A stretch of DNA of 6,723 bases from an uncultured Oscillospiraceae bacterium (GCA_900552985.1 USBP01000080.1:1-6723), one strand, 5' to 3'; shown: positions 1 to 6,644, counted from the stretch's first letter. Notes: generated by a model from the sequence alone, not told the origin. Made by a program: numbers and translations.

Positions 1-696
1 GACATGAAGCCGCTGGCGGAGGATAACCTGACCTCCACCAGAATAGCGGGGGAAAAGCTGGCTGAGGCCGCCTGCTCCATCGAGCGGGAGACCCGGTTGG
101 AGCCGCGCATCAGCCAAATCCGGCAGGAGTTTTATGTGGACGCAGATAACTATGTGTTGCTTGCGGCAGCGAAAGTGGGCATCATCCAGGCGGACGCCTG
201 TGCGACCGGCCAGGGAGCGCTGAATGTTTCTCTGAAAACAGAGCTGACTTATTTGGAGATCGACCGTCTGAAGATTCTAATGATCCCGGGGGAAATTTAT
301 CCGGAGCTGGTGTATGGCGGCTACCTGAGCGCAAAGGAATCCGCAGAGGGCGCGCCGGCCAGCCGGAACCCCGCTCCGCTGCGGGAGATTGCCGGGGATT
401 CGGAGCTGGTGGTTTTCGGCCTGGCAAATGATGAGATCGGCTACATCGTTACACCGAACGATTTTTGTCTGAATAAAAAAATGCCGTATCTGGATAAAGC
501 GACCGACCGGCTTGGCCGCCGGCATTATGAGGAGACCAATTCCCTTGGGCCGAATACTGCCACACGGATTGCACAGGTGTTTACACACATGATGGAAACT
601 GTGCGGGCGGCGAAGAGCAGAGTAGCTGCACCGGAAGGCGGGGCCTGCGGCGCGGAGGAGGCGGGCAGCTCCGCGGTGGAGGGAATAAAGGCATGA
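1..696 (+). CDS. Neutral/alkaline ceramidase-like protein, C-terminal part (5' end outside window)
   Basis: The reading frame is open from base 1, and the first ATG at 4 shows no convincing ribosome binding site within the window, so I read this as the C-terminal part of a longer protein. The recognisable features resemble the neutral/alkaline non-lysosomal ceramidase family. Counting from that ATG, there is a beta-rich stretch leading to IPGEIYPEL (about 94-102), then GLANDEIGYIV (139-149), then YEETNSLGP (175-183). In this family such segments surround the amidase core that hydrolyses N-acyl sphingoid or related lipids. The zinc-binding histidines of the family lie further upstream and are not visible, so catalytic competence cannot be judged. 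The last ~25 residues are an Ala/Gly/Glu-rich tail with no recognisable domain. The stop codon overlaps the start of the next gene (ATGA at 693-696), indicating translational coupling. Family assignment is fairly sure; substrate is unknown. Confidence 0.75.
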   Translation, partial: DMKPLAEDNLTSTRIAGEKLAEAACSIERETRLEPRISQIRQEFYVDADNYVLLAAAKVGIIQADACATGQGALNVSLKTELTYLEIDRLKILMIPGEIYPELVYGGYLSAKESAEGAPASRNPAPLREIAGDSELVVFGLANDEIGYIVTPNDFCLNKKMPYLDKATDRLGRRHYEETNSLGPNTATRIAQVFTHMMETVRAAKSRVAAPEGGACGAEEAGSSAVEGIKA

Positions 697-1208
697 GCAG
701 AGCATTGGTCGAAACCATTCAAAGCCAGACACAAGTGATGTTTTTTAATTTTTCGACAGCTTTGAAAACCTGTGATCTGAATGATACGCTTTGCGGAATG
801 CCTATTTGGAAGCATGTATATCATGCCCTGCATTCCTGCGACCAGTGGTATATCAACCCTATGTGCTATCAAGAGCCTGATTTTCAGGAACCGGGCTTAA
901 ACAGCTTGGATGAGCTGAGCGAGAGGGTGCTCTCCCGGCAGGAGTTGTTTGCTTATTTTGAGCAGATTCAGGCCAAAATCATGCGTTATCTGGAATCCTT
1001 GCAGGATGAATCCCTCTATGAATTTCCTGAGGGATGCCATTATAATCGTTTATCCCTGATCATGGGTCAGATGCGCCATTTTTACTGCCATATGGGCAAT
1101 ATAAATGCTGCCACAATGGTAAGAACGGGGAAGTGGCCGAGAGTAATCGGCATGAGCGGGCTGGGGAAAAATTTGGATGAGGAATTTAAAGATTCTTTAT
1201 TTGAATAG
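693..1208 (+). CDS. DinB-superfamily protein (putative metal-dependent enzyme)
   Basis: This 171-residue protein has the size and layout of the DinB/YfiT-like four-helix bundle superfamily. Members usually bind a divalent metal through three histidines and include thiol-dependent transferases; many have no known substrate. The candidate ligands are visible: H44 in the first conserved helix (VYHALHSCDQWY, 42-53), and H129 and H133 in the last one (GQMRHFYCHMGNINAA, 125-140). The start is supported by GGAGGG at 678-683, nine bases before the ATG, and by the ATGA overlap with the upstream ceramidase-like gene. No signal peptide or membrane segment is seen, so it should be cytosolic. Base composition is clearly more AT-rich than the gene before it. 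The family is well supported, but the reaction it catalyses cannot be named. It is not the SOS-inducible DNA polymerase IV, which shares the DinB name. Confidence 0.85.
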   Translation: MSRALVETIQSQTQVMFFNFSTALKTCDLNDTLCGMPIWKHVYHALHSCDQWYINPMCYQEPDFQEPGLNSLDELSERVLSRQELFAYFEQIQAKIMRYLESLQDESLYEFPEGCHYNRLSLIMGQMRHFYCHMGNINAATMVRTGKWPRVIGMSGLGKNLDEEFKDSLFE

Positions 1209-1244
1209 AAGAGCTCCCGTTCCGTTCCGGTAAAGAATCAACAT

Positions 1245-1300
1245 AAGGCCGCCGCTCACAGGATGCAAGCGGCGGCCTTGTTTTGCATATTTTTATTTTA
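1245..1300 (+). terminator. Intrinsic terminator between convergent genes
   Basis: A perfect 12-bp stem, AAGGCCGCCGCT (1245-1256) pairing with AGCGGCGGCCTT (1268-1279), encloses an 11-base loop. It is followed by a T-rich run from 1279 to 1300 with interruptions (GTTTTGCATATTTTTATTTT). This fits a rho-independent terminator for the rightward ceramidase-DinB unit, whose last stop is at 1208. The stem also lies 14 bases past the mutS2 stop on the other strand. The leftward transcript would leave the stem into a weaker U-rich stretch (TTATGTTGATTCTTT), so it may serve both directions, more efficiently rightward. The T-tract overlaps the last bases of mutS2. Confidence 0.9.
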
Positions 1301-3692
1301 AGGTGATAATTGTAACGCCATCCTCGCCTTCGCCATAAACGCCCAGCCGGTAGCTTTTTACCATCGGATGCGCGCGCAGGTGCGTCTGCACGGCGCTGCG
1401 AAGCGCGCCGGTGCCTTTGCCGTGGATGACTGTGCACTCGTTGAGCCCGGTCATCACGCAATCATCGAGGAACTGATCCAGATCAAGCAGAGCCTCCTCT
1501 ACGGTTTTGCCGCGCAAGTCGCAGCTCGTTTTCACGCTGGCGTGCGCAAGACTCTCAGACCGGCGGACGGACCGGCTGCCCGGCCTGGGAGCCTTGCACT
1601 CCTTTGCACTCACCAGGCGGAGATTTTGCAGCTTGACGCGGGTTTTCAGCGGACCGGCCTGCACCTCCACATTGCCGTTTTTATCCGGGAGGGCGAGCAC
1701 GGTCGCCTGTTTGTTGAGGTCGGCAATCAGCACAGTATCGCCCATTTTCAAGGGGCGGGGAAGGGTATAGTCCGCATCGTCCACCGTTGGCGCAACAACG
1801 GGATTGGTGATCTCCGCCATGGCGTTGGCATGCTGCTTCATTTGGGATTTGGCGCGGCGGGCGAGCTCGGCTAGATTCTGATGTTTCTCCTTCTCCTTTT
1901 TGAGCTTTTCCAGATCCATGAGGAAGGCCTGCGATTCGCGGCGCGCCTGATCCACAATGCGCGCAGCCTGGGCGCGGGCCTGCTCCAACTCCTTTTCACG
2001 CTGCTGATCTACCGTTTCCAGCTGCTGCTGCGCCTTCTGACGGATCTGTTCCGCCTCGGCACGCAGGGCCTGCGTTTGGGCCCGTTCCTGCTCAAGCGCC
2101 TGATGGCTTTGCTCAAGGCTTTCCACTACATCCTCAAACCGGGTGTTTTCGGCGGAGACGAGCTCCCGGGCACGCTCCACGACCGTGCGCTCCATGCCCA
2201 GGCGCTCGGAGATGGCAAAGGCGTTCGACCGCCCGGGTACGCCGATGAGCAGCCGGTAAGTGGGCCGTAGGGTGGAAACGTCAAATTCACAGCAGCCATT
2301 TTCCACACGCGGCGTTTGCAGAGCGTAAGCCTTCAGCTCCGCATAGTGCGTGGTGGCGGCGATTTTTGCCCCCTGTAAATGAAGCTGTTCCAGGATCGCC
2401 ATGGCGAGCGCGGCGCCTTCCACAGGGTCGGTGCCTGCGCCCAATTCGTCAATGAGCACAAGGCTGCAAGAGTCCGCCTGGCGCAGGATATCAATGATGT
2501 TCGTCATATGCGCGGAAAAAGTGGAGAGAGATTGTTCGATGCTCTGTTCGTCCCCAATATCCGCCAGCACATGTGTAAAAACAGAGATACGGCTTTGATC
2601 TGCAACCGGGATCATCAGGCCGCACATGGCCATCAGCGTGAGCAGGCCGATTGTTTTGATCGATACGGTCTTACCGCCTGTGTTAGGGCCGGTGATGACC
2701 AGGGTGTCAAATTCACCGCCCAGACGGATATCAGTGGGAACGACCTTTTCCTTTGCGATCAGCGGGTGACGGGCCTGGCGCAGCTCGATGATCCCTTCGC
2801 CGTTGAGCAGCGGGGGAGCAGCCTTCATCTCATAGGCGAGCTGAGCTTTGGCAAAAATAAGGTTAAGCTCCACGGAGCATTCGTAACTGGCCTTGATGGT
2901 ATCCGCAAACGAGCCCGCCTCAGAGGACAGCTCCATCAGGATACGGTCGATCTCATCCTGTTCCTTGCTCTGAAGCACCTTGATTTCGTTGTTGGCCTCT
3001 ACGACGCCCATCGGCTCGATAAAAACCGTCGCGCCGCTGGAGGAGGTGTCGTGCACAAGGCCAGGTACCTCACCGCGGTTTTCATTTTTTACTGGCACGA
3101 CAAAACGCCCGTTGCGCTGTGTGACAATCGGCTCCTGCAAAAATTTCTGATAATGCGGGGAGCGGATCATTTGGTCGAGCCTGTCCCGCACGCGGGAGCT
3201 GGCGGCACGGATTTTGCGCCGGATATCCTGTAGAGCGGGGGAGGCGCTGTCGGCCATTTCATCCTCAGAGAGAATTGCGCTTAAAATACGTTCCTCCAGA
3301 AATTTATTCGGCATAAGGGCCTGGAAGAAATGATCCAGGCAGGTTTCCACCCCCGCGCTGCGCGAGCGCCATTCCGAAAGGGAGCGGATGACGCGCAGCA
3401 CCTCCGCAATTTCCAACAGCTCGCGCATCGTGAGCATGCCGCCCGCAGCTGCCCGCTGCAAAGCGTTGTTGACATTGTGCAGCCCGCCAAAGGAGGGGCC
3501 GCCAAAGCGGGCGAGAAGCATGTGGGCGTCCTCCGTCTGCTGAAGCAGCGCGCGCGCCAGATGAAGGTCTGTCTGCGGCGTGAGGGCCAGTGCAAGCGCC
3601 TTGGCGTCTTCACAGGTGGCGTGGGAGGCGAGCTTTTCTAAAATTTTATCCAGCTCCAGAGAGCGGTAATGCCGGTTTCCTGTTGCGTTCAT
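1293..3692 (-). CDS. mutS2: MutS2 ATPase/endonuclease (RqcU), ribosome-collision rescue and recombination control
   Basis: This 799-residue protein is full length for MutS2 and has its domains in the expected order. The N-terminal core/lever region (about 1-300) lacks the mismatch-recognition domain of MutS. The ABC-type ATPase follows, with Walker A GPNTGGKT (335-342), signature region STFSAHM (390-396), Walker B LVLIDELGAGTDP (411-423) and TTHY switch (447-450). A long charged, Gln/Glu-rich coiled coil runs from about 505 to 620. A KOW-like domain spans about 648-695 (GDTVLIADLN). The C-terminal Smr domain (about 722-799) has DLRG (725-728) and HGKGTGAL (757-764). Family knowledge: MutS2 suppresses homologous recombination in some bacteria, and in Bacillus subtilis it binds collided ribosomes and promotes their splitting. 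The start is fixed by AGGAGA at 3701-3706, eight bases upstream of the ATG. It follows recO by 75 bases and is probably in the same transcript. One small deviation is Cys in place of the usual first Leu of the Smr LDLRG motif. Confidence 0.97.
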   Translation of the reverse strand: MNATGNRHYRSLELDKILEKLASHATCEDAKALALALTPQTDLHLARALLQQTEDAHMLLARFGGPSFGGLHNVNNALQRAAAGGMLTMRELLEIAEVLRVIRSLSEWRSRSAGVETCLDHFFQALMPNKFLEERILSAILSEDEMADSASPALQDIRRKIRAASSRVRDRLDQMIRSPHYQKFLQEPIVTQRNGRFVVPVKNENRGEVPGLVHDTSSSGATVFIEPMGVVEANNEIKVLQSKEQDEIDRILMELSSEAGSFADTIKASYECSVELNLIFAKAQLAYEMKAAPPLLNGEGIIELRQARHPLIAKEKVVPTDIRLGGEFDTLVITGPNTGGKTVSIKTIGLLTLMAMCGLMIPVADQSRISVFTHVLADIGDEQSIEQSLSTFSAHMTNIIDILRQADSCSLVLIDELGAGTDPVEGAALAMAILEQLHLQGAKIAATTHYAELKAYALQTPRVENGCCEFDVSTLRPTYRLLIGVPGRSNAFAISERLGMERTVVERARELVSAENTRFEDVVESLEQSHQALEQERAQTQALRAEAEQIRQKAQQQLETVDQQREKELEQARAQAARIVDQARRESQAFLMDLEKLKKEKEKHQNLAELARRAKSQMKQHANAMAEITNPVVAPTVDDADYTLPRPLKMGDTVLIADLNKQATVLALPDKNGNVEVQAGPLKTRVKLQNLRLVSAKECKAPRPGSRSVRRSESLAHASVKTSCDLRGKTVEEALLDLDQFLDDCVMTGLNECTVIHGKGTGALRSAVQTHLRAHPMVKSYRLGVYGEGEDGVTIITLK

Positions 3693-3767
3693 TCCATCAT
3701 TCTCCTGTTATATATGTAAAGTAAAGTTCCTTTTCATGGGCGGAGGAAGCAACCAAAAGATGGCTGC

Positions 3768-4508
3768 TCAAGACGACATCTGATGATAAAACTCCAGCGT
3801 TGGAAATCTGCGCTGGATCTGCATCAGAAGATAGTGCTCCGTTGTATTGGCAAGCGCCTGAAGACCTTCGCCCGAAAGTGTAAAGTTAAAGAGCTTGTCA
3901 AAATCAGAAAAAACGATGTGCCGCATCGCGGTGATAGCACCCAGGGGAAGCGTATCGTGCGGCTCCCTGGGGCGGCAGTTTTGGCAGTACAGATTGCCGT
4001 GCGCCGCGTCAAAAAACATGGGATCGCTTTCAAAAGCGCCGCAGGCCTCGCATGCAACCAGATTCGGCATATACCCTGCGATGGAGAGCAGCCGAAGCTC
4101 AAAAATGGACTTGAGCTGCAAGGGCGGGCGCTTGCCTCCGGCGAGCAGGTGCAGCGTGTTCAGAATCAGACGCAGATAGGCAGCCGCTTCATCCAGCTCC
4201 GGAGCAAGCTCTGCCATCAGCTGGGCAAAATACAGAGCCAGAGAAAGGGCCTCCATATCCCCGCGCAGAGTGAAGAAAACCTCGATGGGTTCCGCTTCAT
4301 CGATTATGTAGCAATCCCGCCCCTGAAAAATGGAAAAGCGGGAATAGCTCAACAGCTGCGTAGCCGTAAGCGTATTGCTTTTGATGCGGCGCGCACCGCG
4401 GGCAAAAGCGTGCACAAGGCCATAATCACGGGTGAGCAGCGTGACCCTGCGATCCGCCTCACCGATATTCTGTTCCCGAATGACCAGACCGTCCGTATTC
4501 AGGCGCAT
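3768..4508 (-). CDS. recO: DNA repair protein RecO
   Basis: RecO (246 residues) works with RecR, and in many bacteria RecF, to load RecA onto SSB-coated single-stranded DNA during gap repair. It also anneals complementary strands. The N-terminal OB-fold begins with MRLNTDGLVIREQNIGEADR and continues through the basic ARGARRIKS (36-44). The helical part carries a four-cysteine zinc site: C153 and C156 (CEAC), C175 and C178 (CQNC). Length is typical of the family. The frame extends upstream to a TTG at 4595, but the start at 4508 is preferred. It has AGGAGG at 4518-4523, nine bases upstream, and its N-terminus matches the family, whereas the extra 29 residues are a non-homologous Arg-rich stretch. 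The first 50 bases overlap the end of the yqzL-like gene in another frame, and the ribosome binding site lies inside that gene, so translational coupling is likely. Confidence 0.96.
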   Translation of the reverse strand: MRLNTDGLVIREQNIGEADRRVTLLTRDYGLVHAFARGARRIKSNTLTATQLLSYSRFSIFQGRDCYIIDEAEPIEVFFTLRGDMEALSLALYFAQLMAELAPELDEAAAYLRLILNTLHLLAGGKRPPLQLKSIFELRLLSIAGYMPNLVACEACGAFESDPMFFDAAHGNLYCQNCRPREPHDTLPLGAITAMRHIVFSDFDKLFNFTLSGEGLQALANTTEHYLLMQIQRRFPTLEFYHQMSS

Positions 4509-4626
4509 GGGTTGAAGCCTCCTGCGCGGGCTTTGCCTGGCTGACAGCCTGCCTGCGGAAGCGGAGATAATCCTCCACGCGGCCGGTTGCGGCAAACTGG
4601 GCCCACGCCTGTTCTTTGAAATCCAT
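4459..4626 (-). CDS. yqzL: YqzL-like small protein
   Basis: This 55-residue protein sits immediately upstream of recO, where Bacillota carry the small YqzL family, whose function is unknown. The N-terminal half has the family pattern of a Trp, then Phe, a Thr-Gly turn and a Tyr-Leu pair: MDFKEQAWAQFAATGRVEDY followed by LRFRR, with W8, F11, T14-G15 and Y20-L21. The rest (about 28-55) is a polar tail with no recognisable motif. Three in-frame starts exist. The ATG at 4626 is preferred because GGGAGAGG (4634-4641) lies seven bases upstream, whereas for the ATG at 4632 that site would be only one base away. The stop is 50 bases inside recO, so residues ~40-55 are encoded by DNA that also encodes the RecO N-terminus. 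Assignment rests on position plus the short motif. Confidence 0.75.
   Translation of the reverse strand: MDFKEQAWAQFAATGRVEDYLRFRRQAVSQAKPAQEASTHAPEYGRSGHSGTEYR
4518..4523 (-). promoter_or_regulatory. Ribosome binding site deciding the recO start
   Basis: AGGAGG on the minus strand lies nine bases before the ATG at 4508. It is inside the yqzL-like coding sequence, so ribosomes finishing that gene pass over it. It selects the internal ATG over the upstream TTG at 4595. Confidence 0.8.
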
Positions 4627-4656
4627 ACACATTCCTCTCCCTGCCTGTTTTTTGAC

Positions 4657-4697
4657 TAAGTAACTCCGCACCTGGTGATGCAGGGCGGCATTACTTA
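4657..4697. repeat. Three-tier inverted repeat in the adenylyltransferase-yqzL spacer
   Basis: The 116-base spacer between the adenylyltransferase stop and the yqzL-like start contains a near-symmetric hairpin. The outer arms are TAAGTAA (4657-4663) and TTACTTA (4691-4697). A two-by-two internal loop follows, then CCGC (4666-4669) with GCGG (4685-4688). After a single bulged A come CCTG (4671-4674) and CAGG (4681-4684), closed by a six-base loop. In the leftward transcript the hairpin is followed by GTCAAAAAACAGG, so there is no U-tract and it is not a standard intrinsic terminator in that direction. The yqzL ribosome binding site begins 15 bases past the hairpin. It could be a processing, stability or regulatory element. 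I cannot assign it to a known RNA family. Confidence 0.55.
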
Positions 4698-4742
4698 CTC
4701 TCTCACGCGACGGAAGGAATATCAGAGGGAATTTTTGAGTTT

Positions 4743-5624
4743 CTAATAAATTTCAGCGGCATTCTTTGGCAGATCCCGCACATGCAGCAGAAAGCAAAGG
4801 CTGTTTGCCGCTTCTTTTTCATCATAGAGAAAAACGGCGTTTTTTGCTACCGCGCGGGCTGTGCGGTCAAACAGACCGCACATGGCGAGTGTGGCGGCCC
4901 AGAGCGATTCCAGATGCGCGCTGGCATAAGTGGCGAGGAAAGCCTCCCAATCCGCCTGATTGAGGAACTTGCTCAAATACTTCCCAAATTTACCGATGCT
5001 GACGGAAAAATTGTGCTCCTGACCGATCTTCCAGGCGAGCATCTGCACAAGCTGCGGGCGTTCCACGGCGTGCAGCATCTCCTGCACATAGGGGATCTCC
5101 TCCCGCCAGAGCCCTTTGGCGACATTGTTCAGGCACCACCAGAATTCATTGCAGACGGCGGCAAAAAGCGCACTGTTGGGCCTTTGCACCCAGAAATCCG
5201 CATCCGTTGCCGCCGGCATGGGGGGAAGAAGGCCGTCTTTATCCAGCAGGATTTTACACAGCCGGTCTTCACGAATGACCTTCTGCGCATAGGGAATGCT
5301 TTGCACATGAAGGTCGAGCCGGTTGCCGTCTGCAAACTGCATCAGCCAGCCGTAGCAATTTTTTAAATCTGCCTCGTAGCCGAGCAGCAGGCCGGTCTGC
5401 TCCGGCAACTGCATATACAGCCGTTCCCCAAACCGGTCGATCCAAGCCGGATCGGCAAAAAAAGGGGCGGTTTCCCGCACGACATATACGATGTCATAAT
5501 CCTGAAAAAGATCCCTTGGCGCGTTTGGATTGGTGCGGGAGCCGTTCATATAAACAGCGCGGATGCGCTCATCCGCGCGGGCTGTATCCAAAATCAGATC
5601 AAGCATCTCCTGCTCGCTGCGCAT
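4743..5624 (-). CDS. Aminoglycoside (streptomycin) 6-adenylyltransferase-like protein, ANT(6)/AadE-AadK family
   Basis: This 293-residue protein matches the streptomycin adenylyltransferase family over its whole length. These enzymes transfer AMP from ATP to the 6-hydroxyl of the streptidine ring and inactivate streptomycin. The N-terminal nucleotidyltransferase fold has MNGSRTNPN (26-34) with the GS pair at 28-29, acidic residues D42 and D44 in QDYDIVYVV, and the third acidic residue D104 in DGNRLDL. The C-terminal half keeps the family's NEFWWCLNNVAKGLWREE (159-176) and a segment resembling the family's SVSVGK (207-212 here). All catalytic acidic positions I expect are present, so it may be active; substrate is not proven. 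AAGGAGA at 5631-5637, six bases before the ATG, supports the start. It lies 24 bases after era and shows the same GC-rich composition as its neighbours, so it looks resident rather than newly acquired. A housekeeping or cryptic role is possible. Confidence 0.88.
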   Translation of the reverse strand: MRSEQEMLDLILDTARADERIRAVYMNGSRTNPNAPRDLFQDYDIVYVVRETAPFFADPAWIDRFGERLYMQLPEQTGLLLGYEADLKNCYGWLMQFADGNRLDLHVQSIPYAQKVIREDRLCKILLDKDGLLPPMPAATDADFWVQRPNSALFAAVCNEFWWCLNNVAKGLWREEIPYVQEMLHAVERPQLVQMLAWKIGQEHNFSVSIGKFGKYLSKFLNQADWEAFLATYASAHLESLWAATLAMCGLFDRTARAVAKNAVFLYDEKEAANSLCFLLHVRDLPKNAAEIY

Positions 5625-5648
5625 GAAGATTCTCCTTCCAAGGCAAAA

Positions 5649-6539
5649 TCAATCCAGGCCAAAATTGTGAATCAGCCCTTCGCGGTTGCGCCAATCCTCC
5701 TTGACCTTGACCCAGCACTGGAGGTTGATGCGGCAGCCGAAGAAGCGCTCCATATCCTCCCGCGCATAGGTGGAGACCTTTTTGAGCATTGCGCCCTTTT
5801 TCCCGATGATGATGCCCTTGTGGCTCTCCCGCTCGCAGAAAATGGTGGCCTCTACGTCCATCAAATCGCTGTTCTCCCGCTCGCGCATTTTTTCCACACT
5901 GACGGCAATGCCGTGTGGAATCTCCTGATCGAGCAGACGCAGGAGCTTTTCCCGGATGATTTCAGCCGCAAGAACACGCTCCGGCTGATCGGTGAGCGTG
6001 TCGTCCGGAAAGAAGTGCATGGAGGGAACGGAGAGCTTTTTTAACTCCCCCAGCAGTTCGTCGACGCCGTCTCCCTTCATGGCGGAAACCGGCACGACTG
6101 CGGTGAAATCATACAGGGGAGAAAACTGAAGAATGCGTTCCATCAGGAGCTCTCTGCGCGGGAGCGTGTCAATTTTATTGATCGCGAGGATTACGGGTAG
6201 CTTTTCCGCCTGAAAGCGGCGGAGAAGCTCCTGCTCCGCCGGACGCAGCTCCCCCTGCGGCTCCACTACAAAGAGGCAGGCGTCTACATCCGTGATGCTG
6301 TCGCCCACCGCTTTGACCATTTTTTCACCCAGCTTGTTGTGCGGGCGGTGGAAGCCCGGCGTATCGGTAAAGACAAGCTGCACTTTATCCTGCGTCAATA
6401 CACCCATGATGCGTGTGCGCGTAGTCTGTGGCTTGCTGGAAACGATGGCGACCTTCTGGCCAAGCATGCGGTTTAAAAGAGAGGATTTGCCCACATTCGG
6501 GCAGCCGACAATTGAGATAAAGGCGGTGCGTGTGTCCAT
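5649..6539 (-). CDS. era: GTPase Era, 30S ribosomal subunit maturation
   Basis: Era is an essential or near-essential GTPase that binds the 3' end of 16S rRNA through a KH domain and assists 30S assembly, linking it to growth. Counting from the ATG at 6539 (296 residues), the GTPase motifs are G1 GCPNVGKS (12-19), the G2 region QTTRTR (38-43), G3 DTPG (59-62), G4 NKID (121-124) and G5 SAM (152-154). The KH domain has GIIIGKKG (242-249), and the protein ends GLIHNFGLD. The G1 loop has Cys where most Era proteins have Arg. An in-frame TTG at 6548 would add three residues and has GGAG eight bases upstream. I prefer the ATG because MDTRTAFISIVG resembles usual Era N-termini, but the ribosome binding site fits the TTG at least as well. 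It is followed by the adenylyltransferase gene after 24 bases. Confidence 0.96.
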   Translation of the reverse strand: MDTRTAFISIVGCPNVGKSSLLNRMLGQKVAIVSSKPQTTRTRIMGVLTQDKVQLVFTDTPGFHRPHNKLGEKMVKAVGDSITDVDACLFVVEPQGELRPAEQELLRRFQAEKLPVILAINKIDTLPRRELLMERILQFSPLYDFTAVVPVSAMKGDGVDELLGELKKLSVPSMHFFPDDTLTDQPERVLAAEIIREKLLRLLDQEIPHGIAVSVEKMRERENSDLMDVEATIFCERESHKGIIIGKKGAMLKKVSTYAREDMERFFGCRINLQCWVKVKEDWRNREGLIHNFGLD

Positions 6540-6594
6540 GGCGGTCAAGACCCTTTCTCCGTATGCGAAACGATAGAGAGGATAAATGCATAGA

Positions 6595-6626
6595 TTTGGC
6601 GAGCAGCATACGGGATGCGCGCCAAA
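6595..6626. repeat. Inverted repeat in the era leader
   Basis: TTTGGCG (6595-6601) pairs with CGCCAAA (6620-6626), and an inner GCAT (6606-6609) pairs with ATGC (6615-6618) around a five-base loop. The structure lies 55 bases upstream of the era ATG and has no T-tract on either side, so it is not a convincing terminator. It could be an operator, a leader-RNA hairpin or chance. Confidence 0.3.
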
Positions 6627-6644
6627 AGGCTGTAAATATCATTG

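Noticed and set aside
2379..3233. Long rightward open frame (284 codons) opposite mutS2
   Set aside because: It lies wholly antisense to the conserved ATPase core of mutS2, has no recognisable motif, and is the type of mirror frame expected from codon bias in GC-rich coding DNA.
3705..3720. TATATA-like sequence upstream of mutS2 as a -10 box
   Set aside because: Transcription would start at or inside the ribosome binding site at 3701-3706, and no matching -35 is apparent.
3749..3767. Small hairpin just after the recO stop (GCAGCC/GGTTGC in the leftward RNA)
   Set aside because: The stem has only six pairs, including a G-U, and is followed by UUCCUCC rather than a U-tract, so it is unlikely to terminate transcription before mutS2.
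3783..4544. Rightward open frame (253 codons) opposite recO
   Set aside because: It is antisense to recO, which has clear family motifs and a strong ribosome binding site. The antisense product resembles nothing I know.
4509..4595. N-terminal extension of RecO from a TTG at 4595
   Set aside because: The extra 29 residues are not RecO-like and are encoded by DNA used by the yqzL-like gene; the ATG at 4508 has the ideal AGGAGG.
4627..4671. Longer YqzL-like protein starting at 4671
   Set aside because: The added residues (MRSYLVKKQAGRGMC) run through the spacer hairpin and the ribosome binding site and do not fit the family N-terminus.
6385..6642. 85-codon leftward frame overlapping the era start region
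   Set aside because: Most of it overlaps the era G1-G3 coding region in another frame and it shows no family features.
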